A DNA stretch of 64,000 nucleotides from DASUBV01 sp963822485. Its GTDB lineage: Bacteria > Actinomycetota > Actinomycetes > Streptosporangiales > Streptosporangiaceae. Shown here in pieces: positions 24,811 to 33,292 of the stretch; the stretch's first letter is position 1, and each line of letters opens with the position of its first letter. Made by a program: the position numbers and the translations under genes. The stretch spans positions 1,054,001 through 1,118,000 of the forward strand of contig CAWGHW010000031.1 in the NCBI GenBank assembly GCA_963822485.1, written 5' to 3'. The notes beneath the pieces are model-generated. The model did no database searches and had not been told where the DNA came from. It was given only the letters and a program-made list of their open reading frames with translations.

Positions 24811-24889
24811 GGCGGTGCTGCCTGACGCGGTGCTATCTGACGGTGCTGTGTGACGGTGCTATGTGACGGTGCTATCTGACGGTGCTGCC
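24811..24889. repeat. 13-bp direct repeats (about six units) in a divergent promoter region
   Basis: Units TGACGGTGCTATC/GTG/ATG/GCC repeat head to tail at 24838, 24851, 24864 and 24877. Diverged units lie at 24811 and 24823. They sit between the PIG-L start and the HipA-like kinase start. Confidence 0.92.
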
Positions 24890-24934
24890 TGAAGCGTAGC
24901 CACGGCAGCAGGGCGGGGGCACGGGGACCCGGCG

Positions 24935-24940
24935 TAGGCT
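24935..24940 (+). promoter_or_regulatory. -10 hexamer, leaderless start of HipA-like gene
   Basis: TAGGCT, 7 nt before GTG 24948. Confidence 0.5.
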
Positions 24941-24947
24941 GCGGCCC

Positions 24948-25865
24948 GTGTCTTCCGCCGACGCCGTGTCTTCCGCCGACGCCGGGCCCGCTGCCGAGGC
25001 TGGCCTGCCGCTGGTCGCCGCGACCAGGTACGTCACGCCGCTGCGCGAGGGCGGGTCGCTTCCGGCCATCATGGAGGCCGACGACCTGGGCACCTACGTG
25101 GTCAAGTTCCGCGGCGCCGGGCAGGGGCCCAAGGCGCTGGTGGCCGAGGTGATCAGCGGCCGGCTGGCCCGGGGCTGCGGGCTGGCGGCGCCCGACCTGG
25201 TGGCGGTGGAACTGGATCCGGCCCTGGCTCCCGGCGAGCCTGACCAGGAGATCCAGGACCTGCTGCGGGCCAGCGCCGGGCTCAACCTGGGCGTGGACTT
25301 CCTGCCCGGCGCACTCGACTTCGACGCGGCCCGGCCGGTGGTGGACGGGGCGCTGGCCGGGCGGATCCTGTGGTTCGACGCGCTGGTGAGCAACGCGGAC
25401 CGGTCCTGGCGCAACCCGAACATGCTGCTCTGGCACGGCGTGCTGTACCTGATCGACCACGGGGCCACGCTGACCTTCCAGCACCGCTGGGAGACGGCCG
25501 CGGCGGCGCGGACCCGGCCCTACGACGCCGCCGACCACGCGCTGATCGGCTGCGAGCCGCTGGTGGACGAGGCCGACCGGGAGCTGGCGGGCCTGGTCAC
25601 CCCGGCCCTGGTCGAGGAGGCGGTGGCCGCGGTGCCGGACGCCTGGCTGCTGCCGGAGCCGGGCTTCGACTCGCCGCAGGCGCTGCGCCCGGCCTACGCG
25701 GCGGAGATCCTCGGCCGCCTGGAGGCGCGCCCGGCCTGGCTGCCCGGGCTGCGCGAGGCGGCGGCGCGCGGCGTCGGCGGCCGCCAGCCCGCGCGGCGCG
25801 GCGGCCCGGCCTGGCTGCGCCGCCCGGCGAGCGGCAGCGGCCGCGAGGGCGAGAGCCGGTCATGA
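24948..25865 (+). CDS. HipA-like kinase family protein
   Basis: 305 residues with the minimal kinase core of the HipA-like/PI4K-like group. The ATP Lys is in TYVVKFRG near residue 50. The catalytic loop is DALVSNADRSWRNPNMLLW near 145, and the metal Asp is in LIDHG near 172. No N-terminal HipA DNA-binding partner domain. An SSADA dipeptide repeat opens the protein. Its stop overlaps the start of the DUF3037 gene (ATGA), and this two-gene order is a recurrent actinobacterial pair. The role is not established; phosphorylation of a protein target is only inference. The C-terminus is Arg/Gly rich. Confidence 0.85.
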   Translation: MSSADAVSSADAGPAAEAGLPLVAATRYVTPLREGGSLPAIMEADDLGTYVVKFRGAGQGPKALVAEVISGRLARGCGLAAPDLVAVELDPALAPGEPDQEIQDLLRASAGLNLGVDFLPGALDFDAARPVVDGALAGRILWFDALVSNADRSWRNPNMLLWHGVLYLIDHGATLTFQHRWETAAAARTRPYDAADHALIGCEPLVDEADRELAGLVTPALVEEAVAAVPDAWLLPEPGFDSPQALRPAYAAEILGRLEARPAWLPGLREAAARGVGGRQPARRGGPAWLRRPASGSGREGESRS

Positions 25866-26315
25866 CTGTGCCGTCCAGGGGGGACGACCCCCCTATCCCC
25901 CCCGCGCCGCCTGGCGGTGGCAAGATCGGGGAGGTCTTCGAGTACGCCGTGCTGCGGGTGATCCCCCGGGTGGACCGCGGTGAGGCGATGAACGCGGGCG
26001 TCCTGCTGTACTGCCGTCCGCTGCGCTACCTGGGCGCGCGGATCGCCCTGGACGCCGGCCTGCTGCTGGCCCTGGACCCGGCCGCGGACGTGCCCGGCGT
26101 CGAGCGGGCCCTGGCCGCGGCCGCGGCCGTGTGCGACGGCACCGGCCAGGACGCCGGCGCCGGCCGGCCAGGAGGACATCGGCCGCCGGTTCCGCTGGCT
26201 GACCGCGCCGCGCAGCACGGTGGTCCAGGCGGGCCCGGTGCACACCGGGCTGACCCGCGATCCGGAGACGGAGATCGACCGGCTGCTTCGGGAACTCGTG
26301 CTGCGACCTCGGTAA
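25862..26315 (+). CDS. DUF3037 domain protein (apparent frameshift)
   Basis: Partner of the HipA-like kinase, about 150 residues when read across a shift. The N-terminal part (GEVFEYAVLRVIPRVDRGEAMNAGVLLY) is the DUF3037 signature. The frame must change near 26152-26166, in a GCCGGC-rich run, to continue with QEDIGRRFRWLTAPRSTV and end at TAA 26315 (RELVLRPR). Without the shift the ORF turns into a Gly/Pro-rich tail. Start ATG overlaps the kinase stop. Either a sequencing indel or a real disruption. Confidence 0.8.
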
Positions 26316-26391
26316 GCTGTGACCGCTCGAAGAGGGCCGAGGCGCTCAGGGCGAACCAGACGATGAGCACCTGGCGAGGGGAAGCACTCCA

Positions 26392-27699
26392 GTGCGGGCG
26401 ACGAGAGAACACGCAGCGCTCAAGGTGGCGCTCCTGGGCTGCGGATCTGTAGGGTCCGCCGTCTACCGCCTGCTCACCGAGCAGTCTGCCGACCTGGCCG
26501 CACGGGCGGGCGCGGCGCTGGAGGTGGTCGGTGTCGCGGTGCGCGACACCAGCCGGGCCCGGCTGGTCCCGGTACCGTCCAGCCTGCTGACCACCGACGC
26601 CGCCGCGCTGGTGACCCGGCCCGACGTGGACATCGTCATCGAGCTCATCGGCGGCATCGAGCCGGCCCGCTCGCTGCTGCTCACCGCGCTGAACTCGGGC
26701 AAGTCGGTAGTCACGGGCAACAAGGCGCTGCTGGCCAACGACCGCGCGCTGCTGCATGAGGCGGCCCAGCGCGGCGGGGCTGACCTCTACTATGAGGCCG
26801 CCGTCGCGGGCGCGATCCCGCTGCTGCGGCCGCTGCGCGAGTCGCTGGTCGGCGATCAGGTGCGCCGGGTGCTGGGCATCGTCAACGGCACGACCAATTA
26901 CATCCTGGACCGGATGGACACCTCCGGCGCCGACTTCGGCACGGCGCTGGCCGAGGCCCAGGCGCTCGGCTACGCCGAGGAGGACCCGACCGCCGACGTG
27001 GCGGGCTACGACGCGGCGGCCAAGACCGCCATCCTGGCCAGCATCGCGTTCCACACCAAGGTCACCGCCGACGACGTGTACCGGGACGGCATCACCAGGG
27101 TCACCCCGGCCGACATCGCCAGCGCCAAGGCGCTGGGCTGCGTGGTCAAGCTGCTGGCCATCTGCGAGCGCTGCAACGGCGGGGTGTCGGCCCGGGTGCA
27201 TCCGGCGATGATCCCGCGGGTGCACCCGCTGGCCGCCGTGCACGAGGCCTACAACGCGGTGTTCGTGGAGGCCGAGTCGGCCGGGCGGCTGATGTTCTAC
27301 GGCGCCGGCGCCGGGGGCCGGCCCACGGCCAGCGCGGTCCTCGGCGACATCGTCACCGTGGTCCGCAACCGGCTGGCCGGGCTGCGCGGGCCGGACGCCT
27401 CCACCTACGCGGAGCTGCCGCTGGTGCCCATCGGCGACGCGATGACCCGCTACTACGTGCAGCTGGACGTGGCCGACCGGCCCGGCGTGCTGGCCCCGAT
27501 CGCGGACGCGTTCGCCCAGCAGGGCGTGTCGATCAAGGCCATGCGCCAGGAGGGCCGCGGCGACGAGGCCAACCTGATGATCGTCACGCACACGGCCAGG
27601 GAGGATGCGCTGGCCAAGACGGTGGCCGCGCTCAGCGCCATGCCCGCGGTGCGCGCCGTGGACAGCGTGATGCGCGTCGAGGGGGAGGACGAGGAATGA
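26392..27699 (+). CDS. hom: Homoserine dehydrogenase
   Basis: Reduces aspartate semialdehyde to homoserine, the branch point to threonine and methionine. 435 residues: NAD(P) motif GCGSVGSAV near residue 15, the catalytic domain (GNKALLAN, YYEAAVAGAIPLLRPL, GTTNYILDRM) and a C-terminal ACT domain from about 355 (YYVQLDVADRPGVL) for threonine feedback. GTG 26392 follows a purine-rich GAGGGG. It ends in an ATGA overlap with thrC. Confidence 0.97.
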   Translation: MRATREHAALKVALLGCGSVGSAVYRLLTEQSADLAARAGAALEVVGVAVRDTSRARLVPVPSSLLTTDAAALVTRPDVDIVIELIGGIEPARSLLLTALNSGKSVVTGNKALLANDRALLHEAAQRGGADLYYEAAVAGAIPLLRPLRESLVGDQVRRVLGIVNGTTNYILDRMDTSGADFGTALAEAQALGYAEEDPTADVAGYDAAAKTAILASIAFHTKVTADDVYRDGITRVTPADIASAKALGCVVKLLAICERCNGGVSARVHPAMIPRVHPLAAVHEAYNAVFVEAESAGRLMFYGAGAGGRPTASAVLGDIVTVVRNRLAGLRGPDASTYAELPLVPIGDAMTRYYVQLDVADRPGVLAPIADAFAQQGVSIKAMRQEGRGDEANLMIVTHTAREDALAKTVAALSAMPAVRAVDSVMRVEGEDEE

Positions 27700-28808
27700 G
27701 CCCGGTGACCGCCGCCCAGAGCGCGACCGCCCCGGCCGGTGGCGGTCTCGCCGCCCGGCCGTGGCGCGGCGTGATCGAGGAGTACCGCGCCAGCCTGCCG
27801 GTCACCGAGGACACCCCGGTGGTCACGCTGGCCGAGGGCGGCACGCCGCTGCTGCCCGCGCCGACGCTGTCGGCCCGCACGGGGTGCGACGTCTACCTCA
27901 AGATCGAGGGGGCCAACCCCACCGGCTCGTTCAAGGACCGCGGCATGACGGTCGCGGTCAGCCTGGCCGCCGGCCGCGGCGCCAAGACCGTCATCTGCGC
28001 CTCCACCGGCAACACCAGCGCCAGCGCGGCCGCCTACGCCGCGCGGGCCGGCCTGGGCTGCGCGGTGCTGGTCCCGGCGGGCAAGATCGCACTGGGCAAG
28101 CTGGCCCAGGCGCTGGTCTACGGAGCCCGGCTGCTCCAGGTGGACGGCAACTTCGACGACTGCCTGGAGCTGGTGCGCAAGCTGGCCATCGACTACCCGG
28201 TGGCCCTGGTCAACTCGGTGAACACCGAACGGCTGCACGGCCAGAAGACGGCCGCGTTCGAGATCGTGGACGTGCTCGGCGACGCCCCGGACGTGCACTG
28301 CCTGCCGGTCGGCAACGCCGGCAACATCGCCGCCTACTGGATGGGCTACCAGGAGCGGCAGGCCGACGGCCGGGCCAGCAAGACCCCGCGCATGTGCGGC
28401 TTCCAGGCCAGCGGCGCGGCGCCGATCGTGAACGGCGCGCCGGTGCTCAGCCCGGTCACGGTGGCCACCGCGATCAGGATCGGCAACCCCGCGTCCTGGC
28501 GGCTGGCCGAGGCGGCCAGGGACGAGTCGGGCGGGCTGATCGACGCGGTGACCGACGAGCAGATCCTGTCCGCCTACCGGCTGCTGGCCAGGGAAGAGGG
28601 CGTGTTCGGCGAGCCGGCCTCGGCGGCCGGCGTGGCCGGGCTGCTCCAGGCCAGGGCGAACGGCCAGGTGCCGGCGGGCGCCGTGGTGGTGTGCACGATC
28701 ACCGGGCACGGCCTCAAGGACCCGGACAACGCGGTGTCCGGCCACCCGGTCCCCGAGACGATCCCGGTCGACGCGGGCGCCGCGGCCGCCGCCCTGGGTC
28801 TCGCGTGA
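27696..28808 (+). CDS. thrC: Threonine synthase
   Basis: PLP enzyme converting O-phosphohomoserine to threonine; 370 residues. PLP Lys in TGSFKDRGM near residue 75, the phosphate-binding GNAGN loop (PVGNAGNIAAYW) near 205 and SASAAAYAAR. Coupled to hom (ATGA) and thrB (GTGA). The order hom-thrC-thrB is the usual actinobacterial operon. Confidence 0.97.
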   Translation: MSPVTAAQSATAPAGGGLAARPWRGVIEEYRASLPVTEDTPVVTLAEGGTPLLPAPTLSARTGCDVYLKIEGANPTGSFKDRGMTVAVSLAAGRGAKTVICASTGNTSASAAAYAARAGLGCAVLVPAGKIALGKLAQALVYGARLLQVDGNFDDCLELVRKLAIDYPVALVNSVNTERLHGQKTAAFEIVDVLGDAPDVHCLPVGNAGNIAAYWMGYQERQADGRASKTPRMCGFQASGAAPIVNGAPVLSPVTVATAIRIGNPASWRLAEAARDESGGLIDAVTDEQILSAYRLLAREEGVFGEPASAAGVAGLLQARANGQVPAGAVVVCTITGHGLKDPDNAVSGHPVPETIPVDAGAAAAALGLA

Positions 28809-29758
28809 GCTTGTTCGCGACCGGGCCGGTGACCGTCCGCGTCCCGGCGACCAGCGCCAACCTGGGTCCCGGCTTTGACTCCTTCGGCCTGGCGCTGGGC
28901 CTGTACGACGTCGTGACCGTGCGGGTGACGGCCGAGGGCCTGGCCATCGAGGTCACCGGCGCTGGCGCGGACACCGCGGGCGCGGGCGAGCAGCACCTGG
29001 TGATCCGGGCCATGCGCACCGCGTTCGCCCACCTCGGTGTCCAGCCGCCGGGGCTGGCGCTGTCCTGCGCCAACGCCATCCCGCAGGGCTTCGGGCTCGG
29101 CTCGTCGGCGGGGGCCATCGTGGCCGGGCTGCTGGCCGCCCGGGCGCTGGCCGGAGCCGAGGGCCAGGCCGCGCTGACCGACGAGGACATCCTGCGCCTG
29201 GCCACCCGGATGGAGGGTCACCCGGACAACGTGGCCGCCTGCCTGGCCGGCGGCCTGACCATCGCCTGGGACCCGGGTTCTGGTTCACCGCAGGGCCCGG
29301 GGGCCGGGGCCGCCCAGGGAGCGAGGGTCGCGCGGCTGACCCCGCTGCCCGGCATCGGGGCCGTGCTCTGCGTGCCCGGCACTCCGGTGCTGACCAGCGC
29401 GGCCCGGGCCGTGCTGCCGCCCGAGGTGCCGCACGCCGCCGCGGCGGCCAACTCGGCCAGGGCCGCGCTGCTGGTGGCCGCGCTCACCGGCCGTCCCGAA
29501 CTGCTGATGGACGCCACCGAGGACTTCCTGCACCAGCGCTACCGGGCGGCGGCGATGCCGGCCACCGCGACCCTGATCGACGCGCTGCGCGCGGCCGGGG
29601 TCCCCGCGGTGGTGTCCGGGGCCGGCCCGTCGGTCCTGGCCTTCGTCCGCGAAGGCGCCGGCCCCAAGCCCGGTGACGTGACCGCCATCGCCGGCCCGGA
29701 CTGGCAGGTCCAGACCCTGGCCGTGGACACCGACGGCGCCACTGTCCGTCCGGCCTAA
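28805..29758 (+). CDS. thrB: Homoserine kinase
   Basis: GHMP kinase phosphorylating homoserine; 317 residues. N-terminal VPATSANLGPGFDSFGLAL, the ATP loop PQGFGLGSSAGA near residue 92 and the C-terminal GAGPSVLAF motif. GTG 28805 overlaps the thrC stop. Confidence 0.97.
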   Translation: MSLFATGPVTVRVPATSANLGPGFDSFGLALGLYDVVTVRVTAEGLAIEVTGAGADTAGAGEQHLVIRAMRTAFAHLGVQPPGLALSCANAIPQGFGLGSSAGAIVAGLLAARALAGAEGQAALTDEDILRLATRMEGHPDNVAACLAGGLTIAWDPGSGSPQGPGAGAAQGARVARLTPLPGIGAVLCVPGTPVLTSAARAVLPPEVPHAAAAANSARAALLVAALTGRPELLMDATEDFLHQRYRAAAMPATATLIDALRAAGVPAVVSGAGPSVLAFVREGAGPKPGDVTAIAGPDWQVQTLAVDTDGATVRPA

Positions 29759-29761
29759 GTC

Positions 29762-29807
29762 TGCGCAAATGCGTGACGCATCTGCGCGAAACGCTTCCGC
29801 GGAAGCG
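29762..29807. terminator. Hairpins after the threonine operon
   Basis: Imperfect stem TGCGCAAATGCG/CGCATCTGCGCG at 29762-29787 followed by a perfect 16-bp palindrome CGCTTCCGCGGAAGCG at 29792-29807. Confidence 0.55.
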
Positions 29808-29849
29808 CGGGCTGGGCGTCCAGCCGATGACCGCGTTGAGTGATAATCC

Positions 29850-29867
29850 GTCTAGACAAGACTAGAC
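29850..29867. promoter_or_regulatory. Toxin-antitoxin operator
   Basis: GTCTAG-ACAAGA-CTAGAC, perfect inverted repeat just downstream of a -10-like GATAAT (29842-29847) and upstream of the antitoxin ribosome site. Probably bound by the Phd-type antitoxin. Confidence 0.65.
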
Positions 29868-29885
29868 AGAGTGGGGAGGTACTCG

Positions 29886-30179
29886 ATGACGTCACTGAGT
29901 CCGGGCCATTGGCAGATCCAGGACGCCAAGCAGCGCTTCAGCGAGATGATCCGCGCGGTGGCGAGCGAGGGGCCGCAGGTCATCACCCGGCACGGGGAGG
30001 ATGTCGCGGTAGTGGTGGACATCGGCGAGTACCGCAGGCTGACCCGGCCCTCGGTGGACCTGGCGGACATCCTGCTCGGCGGTCCTAAGCTCGATGACGG
30101 CGCTGATGTCTTCGCGGAGATCGAGGCCGAGCGCAAGGCCGATTTCGGACGTGCGGTCGATCTTGAGGCCGGTACGTGA
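29886..30179 (+). CDS. Type II antitoxin, Phd/YefM family
   Basis: 97 residues. N-terminal Phd/YefM fold (WQIQDAKQRFSEMIRAV, then PQVITRHGEDVAVVVDIGEYRRL), followed by an acidic C-terminal tail that would bind the toxin. ATG 29886 has GGGGAGG 7 nt upstream; the GTG at 29871 overlaps that site and is rejected. It overlaps the toxin start by 4 bp and likely represses its own promoter through the palindrome at 29850-29867. Confidence 0.92.
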   Translation: MTSLSPGHWQIQDAKQRFSEMIRAVASEGPQVITRHGEDVAVVVDIGEYRRLTRPSVDLADILLGGPKLDDGADVFAEIEAERKADFGRAVDLEAGT

Positions 30180-30592
30180 CGTACTTGCTCGACACCAACG
30201 TGCTGTCGGAGACGCGCAAGCGCCAGCCGGCGGCGGGCGTAGTCGAATGGATCGCGGCTACGCCGGACGAGCAGCTGCACGTCTCGGTGCTGACGCTAGG
30301 TGAGATCGAGCAGGGGATCGCGAGAGTCCGGGGCCGGGGTGATCGCCAGCAGGCATCCGCCCTTGAACGCTGGCTCCAGGATGTGGAGGCTGGGTTCGAG
30401 GACCGAGTCCTCCCGGTCACCCTCCCGGTCGCCGCTGCCTGGGGCCGTCAGCAGTACGCCCAGCCCCTTCCGGTGATTGACGCGCTCATCGCGGCGACGG
30501 CGCGGGTGCACTACATGACCGTGGTCACCCGCAACGTCAAGGACTTCGAGCTGGCCGGAGTCCAGGTACTCAACCCCTTCACTGACCGCTGA
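30176..30592 (+). CDS. PIN-domain toxin (VapC/FitB type)
   Basis: 138 residues, putative Mg-dependent RNase toxin. Acidic residues of the PIN active site: LLDTNVLSE near residue 5, TLGEIEQG near 42, PVIDALIAATA near 100 and VTRNVKDF near 118. The length and the FitB-like GEIEQGIARVRG motif suit the Phd-paired VapC/FitB subgroup. GTG start overlaps the antitoxin stop. Confidence 0.93.
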   Translation: MTYLLDTNVLSETRKRQPAAGVVEWIAATPDEQLHVSVLTLGEIEQGIARVRGRGDRQQASALERWLQDVEAGFEDRVLPVTLPVAAAWGRQQYAQPLPVIDALIAATARVHYMTVVTRNVKDFELAGVQVLNPFTDR

Positions 30593-30605
30593 GCCGGGAG
30601 CGGCT

Positions 30606-31311
30606 TCAGCCGGACGGACGGGCCAGGCCGCAGTCGCCGCACAGGGCGCCGCCGGGCAGGCGGTAGTACAGGCAGCAGGAGCGGCGGCGGAAGCTCAGGC
30701 CGTCGCCGGTCACGCCTAGCTGGCCGGTGTCCGCCAGCCGGCCGTGCGCCAGCAGGGCGGCGGCCAGTGCCGTGGCCCGATCGCGCAGCCCCGGCCGGGC
30801 CCGGACCAGCACGCCCAGCGCGCCCGCCAGCGCCGAGGCGGCGTTGCCCCACAGCAGGCCGTCGGCGACCTCGTCGGCCAGGGCCAGGGCCAGGGGCTCC
30901 AGGTGTCCCGTGACGACGACCCGGTAGCTCAGCTCGGCCAGCGCGGCCAGGTCGGCGGCCCGCCAGCCGGTCGGGCCGGGGCAGGGCCAGGTCCAGCGGG
31001 ACGCGGCCTCCTGGTCGCGGATCTGGAGGCGGACCAGGTCGGGCACGACCCCGGCGAGCAGGCCGCTGCGCCAGCACCGGGGACCAGAGCCGGGCCGCGT
31101 AGCTCTGCTGCGCGATCGAGGCCGCCACGCGTGGCTCGGCCTCGGGGAGCCGGTCCTGCGCCCCGGCCAGGAAGCCGTCCGGGTAGAACGCGCGTGGCCG
31201 GCCGCCAGCCGGGACCGGCGGCGTCGGTGCCCAGCGCGAAGAACGGCCGATGGCGGCCGCGGCGGTCAGCGCGTGGGCCACCTCGGCCGGATGGGCTGGC
31301 TCGCTGATCAT
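30606..31311 (-). CDS. FhuF-like (2Fe-2S) ferric-siderophore reductase (apparent frameshift)
   Basis: Read from ATG 31311 (ISEPAHPAEVAHALTAAAA) across a shift near 31065-31080 to the stop at 30606, giving about 235 residues. The C-terminal iron-sulfur motif is clear: CCLYY...LCGDCGL, the CC-x10-C-x2-C pattern of the FhuF family, which reduces ferric siderophores in the cytosol. The N-terminal half (AAARLWSPVL) and C-terminal half are in different frames, each with good coding bias. Divergent from the AlkA-like gene. Confidence 0.78.
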
Positions 31312-31363
31312 GACCCCATTCGTCGGGGAAGATAGCTGAGGAGCCGGTACCAGGGAGGCGCCA

Positions 31364-32048
31364 GTGACTGCGAACCAGCGGGACCAGCCGGAGCAGCCAG
31401 CCAAGGCCAGGAAGGTTAGCCCCGATGAGGCGGTCCGGATCCTGGCCGAGCGTGATCCGGTGATCGCCGGGCTGTTCGACGAGTTCGGCGTGCCGGAGTT
31501 CCACATACCGCGGGACGGCAACTTCCCGGCCCTGGTCCGGTCGGTGACCTACCAGCAGCTGGCCGGGGCCGCGGCCCGGGCCATCCACGGCCGGCTGACC
31601 ACCGCCCTGGGCGACGTCACGCCTGAGCGGATGATGGCGCTGACACCCGAGGAACTGCGCGCGGCCGGCCTGTCCGGCCGCAAGGCCGAGTCGCTGCGCG
31701 ACCTGGCCGGCAAGGTGCTGGACGGCACCATCGAGCTGGACTCGCGGCGGCTGGCGCAGGCAGAGCGACGAGGACATCGTGGCCCGGCTGAGCACGGTCA
31801 AGGGCATCGGCAAGTGGTCGGCCGAGATGTTCCTGATGTTCCAGCTCCGGCGCCTGGACGTCTGGCCCACGGGCGACCTGGGCGTGCGCAAAGGCTACGG
31901 GCTGGCCTGGGGGATCCCGACGCCCACGCCCAAGCAGCTGGACGCCCTGGGTGAGCCTTATCACCCCTACCGGACGGTGGTGGCCTGGTTCTGCTGGCGG
32001 GCGGCCGAGCGCGCCACGGGCGCCGCGTCGCGCCGTGACGCGCCGTGA
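31364..32048 (+). CDS. DNA-3-methyladenine glycosylase (AlkA/HhH-GPD type, apparent frameshift)
   Basis: About 227 residues from GTG 31364 (GGGAGG upstream) across a shift near 31757-31768. The first frame holds RSVTYQQLAGAAARAIHGRL and GLSGRKAESLRDLA. The second holds the helix-hairpin-helix (LSTVKGIGKWSAEMFLMF) and the catalytic Asp region (WPTGDLGVRKGY). Both halves are needed for a working enzyme. Removes alkylated purines in base excision repair. One extra or missing base in the text explains the break. Confidence 0.85.
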
Positions 32049-32078
32049 CCGCCTGACGCGCCGTGACCGCCTGACCGG

Positions 32079-33209
32079 TCAGGCCCGCCGGTAGCCGGCC
32101 GCCGCCTCGATCACGGCCCCGGTGGCCAGCAGCAGTTCCTCGCTGCCCGGCGGGCCGATGAGCTGCAGGCCGGCCGGCAGCCCGTGGCTGCTGGGCACCG
32201 ACAGGGTGAGCGCGGGCAGCCCGGCCAGGTTGATGGGCGCGGTGCACCGGGTGTGCCCGCCCACCTCCGGGTCGGCCACCTTGGCCGGGAAGATGGCCAC
32301 GGCCGCCATGACCAGCAGGTCGGCCTGGCCGAAGAGCTGATCGAACCGGGCCTGCCAGGTGCGCTGGTAGGCCCGGGCGGGCTCGACCTGCTCGCTGGTG
32401 ACCGCGGCGGCCTCGATGAGCCGATCACGGACCAGGGCGCCCAGCTTGGCCCGGCTGACCGGGTCGGCGAGCAGGCGGCCGTGGCAGCCGATGACCTCGG
32501 CGTCCATGATCGAGTAGACGGCCTTGAGTGAGTCGGTCCAGCCGGGCAGGTCCAGCTCGGTGACACCGATCCCGGCCCGGGTCAGGGCCTGGTCCACGGC
32601 CGCGTCGATGACCGGGTCGACGTCGGTCCCCTCGGGCCGCAGCCGCCCGAGCCGGGTGGCCGGGCCAGCGGCCATCGCGAAGCCCGGCTCCAGCAGGGCC
32701 ATCCCGGTCTCCAGGCCGGCCACGGTGGTGGCCAGCGGGCCGACGGTGTCCAGGCTCGGTGACAGCGGCCACACCCCGGTGAGCGGGATGCGGCCGTGCG
32801 TGGTCTTCAGCCCGGCGATGCCGCAGTAGGCGGCCGGGACGCGGATCGACCCGCCGGTGTCCGAGCCGTAGGCCACGTCGGCGTCGCCGCTGGCCACGGC
32901 GACCGCCGACCCGCTGGACGAGCCGCCCGGCAGCAGCGCGGGGTCGACCGGGTTCACTGGCGTGCCGTAGTGCTCGTTGCGGCCCGAGGCGCCGAAGGCC
33001 AGCTCGTTGAGGTTGGTCTTGCCCACGATCACGGCGCCGGCCGCGCGGGCGCCAGCCAGGCAGGGGGCATCGGCCGCGGCGGGCTCGGCCTGGTCCGCGA
33101 CGGCGCGGCTGCCTGCGGTGGTCGGCACGCCCTCGATGTCGATGAGGTCCTTGACGGCCAGGCGCAGCCCGCGACCGTCGGCATCCAGGCGGGTGATGTA
33201 AGTGGTCAT
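32079..33209 (-). CDS. Amidase signature family protein (GatA-like)
   Basis: 376 residues, Ser-cisSer-Lys amidase. Catalytic Lys in AVKDLIDIEG near residue 20, Gly/Ser-rich GGSSSGSAVA near 95 and the nucleophile block YGSDTGGSIRVPA near 114. Shorter than most family members (450-490): the helical N-terminal region before the catalytic Lys is nearly absent. Not linked to gatB or gatC, so probably a stand-alone amidase rather than the tRNA amidotransferase subunit. TAACTT lies 6 nt before ATG 33209 (33216-33221), a leaderless pattern. Confidence 0.9.
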   Translation of the reverse strand: MTTYITRLDADGRGLRLAVKDLIDIEGVPTTAGSRAVADQAEPAAADAPCLAGARAAGAVIVGKTNLNELAFGASGRNEHYGTPVNPVDPALLPGGSSSGSAVAVASGDADVAYGSDTGGSIRVPAAYCGIAGLKTTHGRIPLTGVWPLSPSLDTVGPLATTVAGLETGMALLEPGFAMAAGPATRLGRLRPEGTDVDPVIDAAVDQALTRAGIGVTELDLPGWTDSLKAVYSIMDAEVIGCHGRLLADPVSRAKLGALVRDRLIEAAAVTSEQVEPARAYQRTWQARFDQLFGQADLLVMAAVAIFPAKVADPEVGGHTRCTAPINLAGLPALTLSVPSSHGLPAGLQLIGPPGSEELLLATGAVIEAAAGYRRA

Positions 33210-33215
33210 ACGGCC

Positions 33216-33221
33216 AAGTTA
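33216..33221 (-). promoter_or_regulatory. -10-like hexamer of the amidase gene
   Basis: Minus-strand TAACTT, 6 nt before ATG 33209, no Shine-Dalgarno. Confidence 0.45.
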
Positions 33222-33292
33222 ACGGCCGGGAAACGAAAGGGCGCGCGGAAACACGACCGCCTTTGTTAGTGATCCAGGGCCGGACCGGGTGC

